A DNA stretch of 40,524 nucleotides from Reinekea marinisedimentorum (GTDB lineage Bacteria; Pseudomonadota; Gammaproteobacteria; Pseudomonadales; Natronospirillaceae), in contig NZ_SLZR01000025.1 of assembly GCF_004341165.1 (NCBI RefSeq), forward strand, positions 1-40,524, given 5' to 3'. A program made the translations under genes and the position numbers. Shown here piece after piece: positions 33,411-40,524 of the stretch. Position 1 is the stretch's first letter. Each line of letters begins with the position of its first letter. The notes beneath the pieces are model-generated. The model worked only from the letters and a program-made list of their open reading frames with translations, was not told the DNA's origin and did not search any database.

Positions 33411-35498
33411 ATGCCCTTAACTCAATTTAAACGCAAGGCGCTTGTTGTTGCGCTGGTTAGCCAGGCCGGTTTAACAGCAACAAATGTTGCCGTTGCAAAC
33501 GACTCAACCGAAATAGAAACAGACACCATTGTCATTTCAGGTGAAAAGATTGAACGTAGCCTGAAAGAGGCGACCACTGCGGTTACCGTGATTACGGAAG
33601 ACCAGTTACAAACCACTGAAACGCAAACCATCAACGAAATTGCTGCCAGCACACCCAATGTCATTAACGGCGGTTTTGGTGCGGTTAGTATTCGCGGTGT
33701 AGACGGTACCGGCGCAGCGACCGGTGGTTACGCTTTTTACAGCGGCGCGCGTGCCCGTGTTTCCACCATAGTGGACGGGGTAAGCCAGTCCTGGTCGGGC
33801 TATAACTTCACGCCTTCAAAATCGTGGGATGTTAAACAGGTCGAGGTATACCGTGGCCCGCAATCAACCACGCAGGGTACTAACTCTATCGGTGGTGCCA
33901 TGGTTGTTGAATCGAACGACCCTACCTATTACCAGGAGGCGGCCATTCGCCTGGGTACCGAGGTTTATGAAAACGGCAACACGCTGTCTAACCTTGCAGT
34001 TATGGCATCCGGCCCGTTGATTGAAGATGAATTGGCGTTCCGCCTGGCTGTTGATGGCAGCACCGGTGAAAGCTACATCACTTACGAGCAGGCAGCCACC
34101 GAGCTGGACGATTCACCCGATTTAGATAACACCACCAACCTGAATTTGCGTTCCAAACTGCTCTGGGAGCCTGGTTTTCTTCCTGAGTTAAGCGCCAAAG
34201 CCACCGTTAATTACAGCAGCTTTGACGGCAGTTACCTGAACTGGGCGAACGATACAGACGAGGACTATTCCACCCAAACCTTTACCGTAAGCAGTGCGGA
34301 TCGGGATTACACCCGTATTCAGGATTCCACAGTGAAATCGGTTGCCGGTGATGCGGATTATCAGCTGACAGATCAGATATCTAACAGCTTCCAGATTGTT
34401 TATGCCGAGACTGATGTTGAATTTAACGAATACACATCTTCGCGTACGGTGATTTCGGATGTCGATAATGTAACCGTTGAGAATCGCCTTAACTTCCGCG
34501 CAAGCGATGACAGCGCAACCGCGTTTGTTGGTGTGTATCTTTCTAACACCGAAACCACGCAGGATATCTTTAGCGTTATCGATGTTGAAAGTGATGTCAC
34601 CACAGCTGCCGTGTTTGGTGAAGCCTCGTATCAGCTGCTTGACGAATTAAGCCTGATTGCCGGTTTGCGCTATGAAAATGAATCGACCGACAGAATGCTG
34701 GATCACGCCAGTAACACCAATTACAACTTCGATGAAAGTGTCTCTGAAGATGTTCTGCTGCCGAAAATTGCCGCCATTTATGAGCTGACCGACAACACAG
34801 TTGTCAGCGCCTCGGTGCGTAAAGGCTATAACGCCGGCGGTGGTGCCGTTAACTGGGCATCGGATACCGATAACATCGGCTACTACACCTACGATTCTGA
34901 AACCGTTTGGGCCTATGAAGCTGCGTTGAAAACCAGCATTGCCGGCGCTAACGTGGCTGTCAGCGCCTTCATTAACGACTACGCAGATTATCAGGCCTTT
35001 GTTTCTGAATACGACAGCAGCCTGGACGATACCCTTCAGTACATTGAAAACGTTGAAGATGCTCTGACCTACGGTGTAGAGCTGGAAGGCGATAAATGGC
35101 TGACCGATTCCACATCACTGCGTGCATCCGTTGGTTATACACAAACTGAAGTCATCAGCGATGATGACACTATTGACGGTAACGAGCTGCCAAACGCACC
35201 TGCATTCAATACCAGTGTGGGTGTCACTCAGTACTTCAGCGACCGCTTCTCGGTAGGTGCCGATGTGGTTTACGTGGGCGAATACTATTCAGATTTGGAT
35301 AACACCAGTGACTACAAAGCCGGAGATTATGTGACTGCTGATATCCGCGCTAACTATGTTATTGGCGATTTCACCCTGGATGCCTACGTTAAAAACCTGA
35401 CCAACGAAGACATCGTGTACTGGGATAATGGCGCAATCGAGCGTGTTTCTGTTGGCCAAACCCGCACCATCGGTTTTAACGCCACGTTCAGAATGTAA
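33411..35498 (+). CDS. TonB-dependent siderophore receptor
   Basis: A 695-residue outer-membrane receptor. The signal peptide ends about Ala29, the TonB box DTIVISG lies at residues 38-44, and the plug domain has the usual ITEDQLQTT, SIRGVDGTG, STIVDGVSQS and VKQVEVYRGPQSTTQGTNSIGGAM. A long beta-barrel ends FNATFRM, with an aromatic residue before the last strand's end. Acidic external loops rich in Asp/Ser are common in marine receptors. Neighbours indicate a catechol or related ferric siderophore as ligand; no synthesis genes are present. A Fur box precedes it and a terminator follows at 35540. Confidence 0.94.
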   Translation: MPLTQFKRKALVVALVSQAGLTATNVAVANDSTEIETDTIVISGEKIERSLKEATTAVTVITEDQLQTTETQTINEIAASTPNVINGGFGAVSIRGVDGTGAATGGYAFYSGARARVSTIVDGVSQSWSGYNFTPSKSWDVKQVEVYRGPQSTTQGTNSIGGAMVVESNDPTYYQEAAIRLGTEVYENGNTLSNLAVMASGPLIEDELAFRLAVDGSTGESYITYEQAATELDDSPDLDNTTNLNLRSKLLWEPGFLPELSAKATVNYSSFDGSYLNWANDTDEDYSTQTFTVSSADRDYTRIQDSTVKSVAGDADYQLTDQISNSFQIVYAETDVEFNEYTSSRTVISDVDNVTVENRLNFRASDDSATAFVGVYLSNTETTQDIFSVIDVESDVTTAAVFGEASYQLLDELSLIAGLRYENESTDRMLDHASNTNYNFDESVSEDVLLPKIAAIYELTDNTVVSASVRKGYNAGGGAVNWASDTDNIGYYTYDSETVWAYEAALKTSIAGANVAVSAFINDYADYQAFVSEYDSSLDDTLQYIENVEDALTYGVELEGDKWLTDSTSLRASVGYTQTEVISDDDTIDGNELPNAPAFNTSVGVTQYFSDRFSVGADVVYVGEYYSDLDNTSDYKAGDYVTADIRANYVIGDFTLDAYVKNLTNEDIVYWDNGAIERVSVGQTRTIGFNATFRM

Positions 35499-35539
35499 GT
35501 TCATACAGAATCTAAGTTCATAGTTGGTTGGTCCTTTTC

Positions 35540-35564
35540 AGCCTGCCTTGCGCAGGCTTTTTTT
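35540..35564 (+). terminator. Intrinsic terminator after the receptor gene
   Basis: Arms AGCCTGC and GCAGGCT with a CTTGC loop, followed by seven Ts, 42 bases beyond the receptor stop. This separates the receptor transcript from exbB. Confidence 0.88.
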
Positions 35565-35590
35565 GATCTGAATCCAATTTATAATTTTTT

Positions 35591-35609
35591 GATTTGAGAA
35601 TCATTCCTA
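35591..35609. promoter_or_regulatory. Probable weak Fur box upstream of exbB
   Basis: GATTTGAGAATCATTCCTA contains TGAGAATCATT, a good half of the Fur 7-1-7 pattern; the outer bases match poorly. It is about 90 bases before exbB and agrees with iron control of the TonB system genes. Confidence 0.5.
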
Positions 35610-35695
35610 TATGCAATAGGATCTCATTACATTGAAAATGAACTACGTTTTTCGTCGTTATCACTCAGTAAACTCAATATCGTTAAGGATTTTCC

Positions 35696-36349
35696 ATGCA
35701 GACTCTCATTGAATACGGCCCGATTGTATGGATTCTTTTATCTATGTCGGTGCTGGCACTGACCATCTTTTTTATCAAGGTTTGGCAACTGCTGTACAGC
35801 GGCGCAAACCGCACGGCCGATGTTGAAACCTGTTTGCAGCACTGGCAAAAAGGTGACGTTGCCAAAGCCATCGCGGCGTTAAAAACCTCGCGCCCGGTAT
35901 CGCATGTTGTGCAGGTGGCGGTGCAGGGTGTAGAACAGAAAAATTTACCGGAAGATCGCTTAACACAAGAGCTTAACCGCATAGCGCAGCTGAAAATGCT
36001 TTCGTTGCGCAGCCTGTTACGGCCATTGGAAGTGATAGCAACCTTAGCGCCGCTGCTGGGTTTGTTAGGCACGGTACTGGGTATGATAACCGCCTTTCAG
36101 CAAATGGAAATCGCCGGTGCCAATGTTGACCCATCGGTATTATCCGGTGGTATCTGGCAAGCGCTGCTGACGACGGCAATGGGGCTCTCTGTCGCCATAC
36201 CTGTGGTTGCCATGCACACCTGGCTGGAGCGCCGGGTCGATTCTGTCGCAAGTAAAATGGACGATGCCGTGACCCGCGTCTTTACCCAGCTGCCGGAAGC
36301 GCTGAAATCTAACGTCACGGCTTTGGGTGCCAACCAGCGTGTTGCTTAA
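35696..36349 (+). CDS. exbB: ExbB-family proton channel subunit
   Basis: A 217-residue MotA/TolQ/ExbB protein with a first helix (YGPIVWILLSMSVLALTIFFIKVW), then a cytosolic loop, and two further helices containing LRPLEVIATLAPLLGLLGTVLGMITAFQQMEIAG and LSGGIWQALLTTAMGLSVAIPVVAMHTWLERRV. Family motifs and length fit ExbB of the short TonB2/TtpC-associated kind. It forms the pentameric channel for ExbD and drives TonB. Its last 23 bases overlap the next gene, so exbB and exbD are translationally coupled. Confidence 0.94.
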   Translation: MQTLIEYGPIVWILLSMSVLALTIFFIKVWQLLYSGANRTADVETCLQHWQKGDVAKAIAALKTSRPVSHVVQVAVQGVEQKNLPEDRLTQELNRIAQLKMLSLRSLLRPLEVIATLAPLLGLLGTVLGMITAFQQMEIAGANVDPSVLSGGIWQALLTTAMGLSVAIPVVAMHTWLERRVDSVASKMDDAVTRVFTQLPEALKSNVTALGANQRVA

Positions 36350-36731
36350 TTTACCTGCTAAGCCAAGCAGAAAGGCCATTAGCCTGACGCCCTTGATCGA
36401 TGTGGTGTTTATTCTGTTGCTGTTTTTTATGCTGTCTTCCAGTTTTGTGACCTACCGGCAGCTGCCCGTACCCTTGCCGGATGCCAGCCCGAATGCCGGG
36501 CCGGTGTTGTTGAGTGTGCAGGTAGAAACGGGTGGCTCGGCCATTACAGTTGCCGGAAAGACCGTATCTATAGAGCAGGGTGCAGCCTTGCAGAGCCTGG
36601 TTGCAGTGCAGCCCGATGCGGTGTATCTGGTTTCGGTGACGGATGCTGTGACCACCCAACAACTTGTAAAAGTGATGGATGCCTTAACCCACGCCGGTGC
36701 CGAGCACGTTTCCCTGCAGGGGCTTGAATGA
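36327..36731 (+). CDS. exbD: ExbD-family proton channel subunit 1, with the conserved Asp
   Basis: A 134-residue protein with a short cytosolic tail, one helix and a periplasmic domain. The helix reads LTPLIDVVFILLLFFMLSSSF, with Asp25 at the essential proton-carrying position. The start is one of GTG 36327, GTG 36339 or TTG 36342; all lie within exbB, and 36327 is the longest. Its stop overlaps the next ATG by four bases (ATGA). It acts with ExbB and TonB at the inner membrane. Confidence 0.92.
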   Translation: MPTSVLLNLPAKPSRKAISLTPLIDVVFILLLFFMLSSSFVTYRQLPVPLPDASPNAGPVLLSVQVETGGSAITVAGKTVSIEQGAALQSLVAVQPDAVYLVSVTDAVTTQQLVKVMDALTHAGAEHVSLQGLE

Positions 36732-37152
36732 TGCTGAATGTTTCCGCCAATAAACCGAAACCCCTGGGCGACGATGACAACATGATCCCGCTCATCAACA
36801 TCGTTTTCTTAATGCTCATCTTCTTTATGGTGGCCGGGCATATAGAAAAAACCGACAACATTGATGTAGAGCTGCCACTCTCTGTCAGTAACGATGAAAT
36901 ATCAGAACAGGTTATAAAACTGTATATCGATAACACCGGCCAAATGCAGCTGGATGCTCAACCCATAGCCCAAGCGGTATTAACTGAAACGTTGGCAACG
37001 ACGCTGGAATCGAGCCCGCAACCTGCGTCTGTGCACTTGCTGCTGCAGGTAGACGCCGATTTTTCAGCGGTTGAACTGCAACATATTTTATCGGACGTTA
37101 AAGCCAGCGGCATTCGCCGGGTCAGCCTGGCGACTCTACTGAAAAATATCTG

Positions 37153-37153
<1 letters not shown>
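36728..37153 (+). CDS. ExbD-family subunit 2, with Asn replacing the conserved Asp
   Basis: A 141-residue ExbD paralogue: cytosolic tail rich in Asp (LGDDDN), one helix [21 protein letters not shown] and a periplasmic domain ending [12 protein letters not shown]. The residue equivalent to E. coli ExbD Asp25 is Asn24 (codon AAC at 36797-36799), while exbD 1 keeps Asp. In E. coli, replacing Asp25 abolishes function. This subunit may pair with the first ExbD as an asymmetric dimer in the ExbB pore. It overlaps both neighbours (ATGA before, one base into tonB after). Confidence 0.9.
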
Positions 37154-38037
<884 letters not shown>

Positions 38038-38134
38038 ACTATGCCGGCTGGCAGGGCGCAAGCCTATGGCCAGCGCAAGCTGACTAATCATTAAGACAAC
38101 CTATACTTACCCTAAACAGTAAGCAGGAGCCGAT

Positions 38135-39097
38135 ATGATTAAGCCAGAACTACCGGCCAATGAAGCCGAAAGGCTTCATGCCTTAAGGACACTCCAAATA
38201 CTCGATACCTCTCACGAAGAACGGTTTGATCGCGTTACCCGCATGGCCAAACGTATGTTCGGTGTCGAAATATCGCTGGTCAGCCTTGTTGATGAAGACC
38301 GTCAATGGTTTAAATCCGCTCAGGGCTTAGATGCCACAGAAACACCACGGGACATCTCTTTTTGTGGCCATGCCATTAACAAAGATGGTTTGTTTATTAT
38401 TCCTAACGCGATTGACGATGAGCGGTTCTGTGATAATCCGCTGGTGACCGATGCACCCAATATCCGCTTTTATGCGGGCTATCCGCTGAAGCTCAGGCAA
38501 GGCATAAATCTGGGCACGCTGTGCCTGATAGACTCCAAACCCAAGTACCTGGATGAAGAAGATAAGCAACTGTTAAACGACCTGGGCGCAATGATAGAGC
38601 AAGAAATCAGGTCCATTCAGTTTGCAACGCTGGATGAATTAACCCTGATATCGAACCGCAGAGGCTTTATAACGCTGGCTGAACACAGCCGTAATGTTTG
38701 CCGGCGCAACTATATCGATATGTCTGTGATTCTGTTTGATCTGGATGACTTTAAACCGATCAACGATAACTTCGGCCATCACGAGGGTGATTTTGCGTTA
38801 AAGCAGTTTGCCGAGGTCATGCGCAAAGTATTCCGCGAAAGCGACGTAATTGGCCGGCTCGGTGGCGACGAGTTTGTAACCATGCTGACCGATGCCAGTG
38901 GCGAACAAATCTCGGCGGTTCTGGATCGTATTAAGGCAGAAATGGATGCCATGAACAAAGCGATTAATAAACCTTATACCATCGAATACAGCGCTGGCCT
39001 GGCCAGCTTTCCCTACGATACCGAACTTTCGCTGGAAGAAATGATTGCCAATGCAGATGCCGCTATGTACAAAAATAAGAAAAACAAAGCGCGTTAA
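38135..39097 (+). CDS. GAF-GGDEF diguanylate cyclase
   Basis: A 320-residue cytosolic enzyme. An N-terminal GAF domain (RLHALRTLQILDTSHEERFDRVTRMAKRMFGVEISLVSLVDEDRQWFKS, PRDISFCGHAI) is followed by a GGDEF domain with DLDDFKPINDNFGHHEGD and the intact GGDEF at residues 243-247. The inhibitory I-site RESD (234-237) lies exactly five residues before it. All catalytic features are present, so it should make cyclic di-GMP in response to a GAF ligand and be product-inhibited. It sits alone after tonB, with AGGAG before the ATG. No c-di-GMP effector is in the window. Confidence 0.94.
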   Translation: MIKPELPANEAERLHALRTLQILDTSHEERFDRVTRMAKRMFGVEISLVSLVDEDRQWFKSAQGLDATETPRDISFCGHAINKDGLFIIPNAIDDERFCDNPLVTDAPNIRFYAGYPLKLRQGINLGTLCLIDSKPKYLDEEDKQLLNDLGAMIEQEIRSIQFATLDELTLISNRRGFITLAEHSRNVCRRNYIDMSVILFDLDDFKPINDNFGHHEGDFALKQFAEVMRKVFRESDVIGRLGGDEFVTMLTDASGEQISAVLDRIKAEMDAMNKAINKPYTIEYSAGLASFPYDTELSLEEMIANADAAMYKNKKNKAR

Positions 39098-39237
39098 ACC
39101 GGGCGTGACAGGGCCATAGATTCGCTTAATCGGCCTCACCCCTGTGTGTATATTTGCAGGATTACCGCTGGGTGGGCCTATGCAAGGCATTCACCACTAC
39201 TTTTCAGCGAGTTGGCTGGTAACCGCTAAGGTAATAA

Positions 39238-39333
39238 ATGTACGAACAGGAAGTTAAAATTCGAGCGGGTAACGTGGTGCTTGCCGGTACAGTTTGCCGC
39301 CCCAAAAAGGCGGGTGAATTCCCGGCGGTGCTT
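39238..39333 (+). pseudogene. 5' remnant of an alpha/beta hydrolase gene
   Basis: From ATG 39238 the first 32 residues (MYEQEVKIRAGNVVLAGTV then CRPKKAGEFPAVL) match the N-terminal strand pattern of secreted-peptidase-like alpha/beta hydrolases, in which the next residues would be LIHGSG. Instead the sequence changes abruptly to unrelated DNA. The longer open frame to 39645 is therefore not a real protein. The gene was cut by a deletion or rearrangement. Confidence 0.6.
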
Positions 39334-39452
39334 TCTTCGATATTCAATTTGACAGGCATAGCTCACAGCGCGAATATAATCGCAGTAAAGGAGGAGCCGC
39401 TAAGGACTTCAACCCGAAAAAGCGCTCCGCAACGCCGCCCCGCGGTATGTGA
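39330..39452 (+). pseudogene. 3' remnant of another gene fused at the scar
   Basis: In a different frame, codons from 39330 to TGA at 39450-39452 read AFFDIQFDRHSSQREYNRSK followed by GGAAKDFNPKKRSATPPRGM, a plausible charged C-terminal tail of a cytosolic protein. No start or ribosome site precedes it; an in-frame stop lies at 39315. It begins just where the hydrolase similarity ends. The family was not recognised, and a chance frame cannot be excluded. Confidence 0.4.
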
Positions 39453-39472
39453 CATTCAGGTGAGTGTGAGCG

Positions 39473-40243
39473 ATGGATTACTCCCCAATCATCAACCAGG
39501 TTTTCAAACTGTGGTGGCTTCTGCCCATCATGTTCATTATTGGTTTCTTCAAAACCCCCTGGTTCAAAGGGCAGGTTGGCGAAGCATTGGTGAGGTTTGC
39601 CGCAAAGCTGAGGCTACCGGAAGAAACTTACCAGCGAATACATAACGTCACCCTGCCAACACCCGATGGAACCACGCAAATAGACCACATCTTTGTATCC
39701 CCGTTCGGCATCTTTGTTGTAGAAACTAAGAACATGAAAGGCTGGATTTTCGGTAATGAAAAACAAGCCCAGTGGACGCAGAAAATATACAAAAAATCGT
39801 TCAAATTCCAAAACCCGCTGCGGCAAAACTACAAACATGTAAAAGCACTGGAAGCCGCATTAGATTTACCGCCAGAAACCATTCATTCCGTTGTAGTGTT
39901 CACCGGAGAAAGCACCTTTAAAACCCCCATGCCTGCCAATGTAACCGCAGGCATGGGGTACATCCGGTACATCAAATCGTTCACGAAACCCGTCCTTAAT
40001 GAAACTCAGGTTACAATGGCTGTATCGCAAATAGCATCCGGCAGGCTAGCGCCAACGTTGAAGACGCATCGTCAGCATGTGCAGCAGCTGAAAACGCGGG
40101 CGGATAAAAATGCAGAGCGGAAGTGCCCTAAATGCGGTAGCAGTATGGTACTTCGCACGGTTAAGCGTGGCGAGAATGCAGGGAAGGAGTTTTGGGGGTG
40201 TTCGGGGTTTCCGAAATGTAGGGTGGTGCAGGATATTCATTAA
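39473..40243 (+). CDS. NERD-domain protein with C-terminal topoisomerase-type zinc ribbon
   Basis: 256 residues: one N-terminal membrane segment (LWWLLPIMFIIGFF), then a NERD nuclease-related domain (GQVGEALVRFAAKL, GTTQIDHIFVSPFGIFVVETKNMKGWIFG with the Asp and E-x-K pair of the PD-(D/E)xK-like fold), and a C-terminal zinc ribbon CPKCG ... FWGCSGFPKCR, as in topoisomerase I. This architecture suggests a membrane-anchored nucleic-acid-binding or -cutting protein; the exact role is unknown. It lies between a recombination scar and an IS element, a mobile or accessory position. Catalytic residues appear intact. Confidence 0.88.
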   Translation: MDYSPIINQVFKLWWLLPIMFIIGFFKTPWFKGQVGEALVRFAAKLRLPEETYQRIHNVTLPTPDGTTQIDHIFVSPFGIFVVETKNMKGWIFGNEKQAQWTQKIYKKSFKFQNPLRQNYKHVKALEAALDLPPETIHSVVVFTGESTFKTPMPANVTAGMGYIRYIKSFTKPVLNETQVTMAVSQIASGRLAPTLKTHRQHVQQLKTRADKNAERKCPKCGSSMVLRTVKRGENAGKEFWGCSGFPKCRVVQDIH

Positions 40244-40308
40244 TTAAATTGAGGTTGATGAATATCGATGACACTGGCCTTTTTGATTCTTTTGATTAGG
40301 GGAATGAA

Positions 40309-40440
40309 ATGAGTCAATATCAGGCTAAATACTGGAGCCTTCTTAGAGAGTTAAAAACCCATGTGATCTATTTGCACAAATACGCTGCTGAGTCAGAGTG
40401 GAATGATAAAGCAATCAATATATTCCTAGGGCACCTCTGA
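40309..40440 (+). pseudogene. Small gene cut short by an IS element
   Basis: ATG 40309 follows GGGGAA and begins MSQYQAKYWSLLRELKTHVI, an amphipathic helical start. The frame enters the IS end at about 40430 and stops at TGA 40438-40440, adding Gly-His-Leu from IS sequence. The original protein probably continued beyond INIF. Its family is unknown; the N-terminus resembles small membrane proteins with a predicted membrane part farther on, but that part is missing here. Confidence 0.55.
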
Positions 40441-40524
40441 AAAATACAACAAATTAAGCGATAATAGCCAAAATCAAACTAACGGACTCAATCATGTCTC
40501 AGCTCAGTTTTTCAGACGCCGAAG
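40430..40524 (+). mobile_element. Left end of an IS5-family insertion sequence
   Basis: The element appears to begin at 40430 with GGCACCTCTGAAAAATAC, directly after CTAG (40426-40429), which fits the YTAR target preference of IS5-group elements. Its transposase starts at 40494. The right end lies outside the window, so the target duplication cannot be confirmed. Confidence 0.6.
40494..40524 (+). CDS. IS5-family transposase, N-terminus only
   Basis: The last ten codons of the window read MSQLSFSDAE, the usual opening of IS5-family (DDE) transposases of the MSQL(S/T)F-x-(D/E)AE type. The ATG lies 64 bases inside the presumed IS end. The remainder is outside the window, so integrity is unknown. 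Confidence 0.7.
   Translation, partial: MSQLSFSDAE

Noticed and set aside
38047-38074. Hairpin GCTGGC/GCCAGC after tonB as a terminator
   Set aside because: The stem is short with an imperfect inner part, and no T-run follows.
39238-39645. A 135-residue protein spanning the whole open frame
   Set aside because: Only the first 32 residues look protein-like; the rest crosses a junction and overlaps the NERD gene in another frame.

Overview
The window looks like a chromosomal segment of a Gram-negative, probably marine, gammaproteobacterium. The evidence is a Fur/TonB/ExbBD iron system, a pbpC-yfhM pair arranged as in enterobacteria, E. coli-like CodA/CodB/PreTA/RutR proteins, and moderate GC. 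Genus is not determinable from the sequence alone; an Oceanospirillales-type organism is a guess.

Layout. (1) 1-4029, mixed left flank: the tail of an unknown gene, a small S26 signal-peptidase-like protein, a broken secreted-protein gene, a transglycosylase-fold periplasmic protein and an MFS exporter. (2) 4054-11955: penicillin-binding protein 1C and a giant bacterial alpha-2-macroglobulin with an intact CIEQ thioester, a periplasmic defence/repair pair. (3) 12331-27112, a pyrimidine-catabolism island: PreA/PreT dihydropyrimidine dehydrogenase, a RutR-type TetR regulator, a codB-pucR-codA operon (cytosine permease, PucR-family regulator, cytosine-deaminase homologue), an M20-family N-carbamoyl amidohydrolase, dihydropyrimidinase, and a four-gene NMT1-type ABC importer ending in a strong terminator. 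Together these would import (methyl)cytosine or uracil/thymine, deaminate, reduce, open the ring and release a beta-amino acid, CO2 and NH3. Three RutR-box palindromes tie the promoters together. (4) 27190-38037, an iron island: a GNAT enzyme, then a Fur-box-controlled flavodoxin and hypothetical gene, a VctPDGC/YclNOPQ-like ferric siderophore ABC importer with a siderophore-interacting reductase, a divergent TonB-dependent receptor, and exbB-exbD-exbD2-tonB. No siderophore synthesis genes are present, so this is uptake only. (5) 38135-40524, right flank: a GAF-GGDEF diguanylate cyclase, a scar joining two gene remnants, a NERD/zinc-ribbon protein, and the left end of an IS5-family element inserted in a small gene.

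Most unusual points: the second ExbD has Asn in place of the proton-carrying Asp; the CodA homologue has Ser at the position of E. coli Asp314, which suggests a changed substrate; two 29-bp inverted RutR modules flank the divergent hydrolase/dihydropyrimidinase promoters; two near-identical double-hairpin GC-rich repeats lie upstream of codB; the Fur-linked flavodoxin has a degenerate phosphate loop; and a chimeric scar of two gene fragments lies near the IS.
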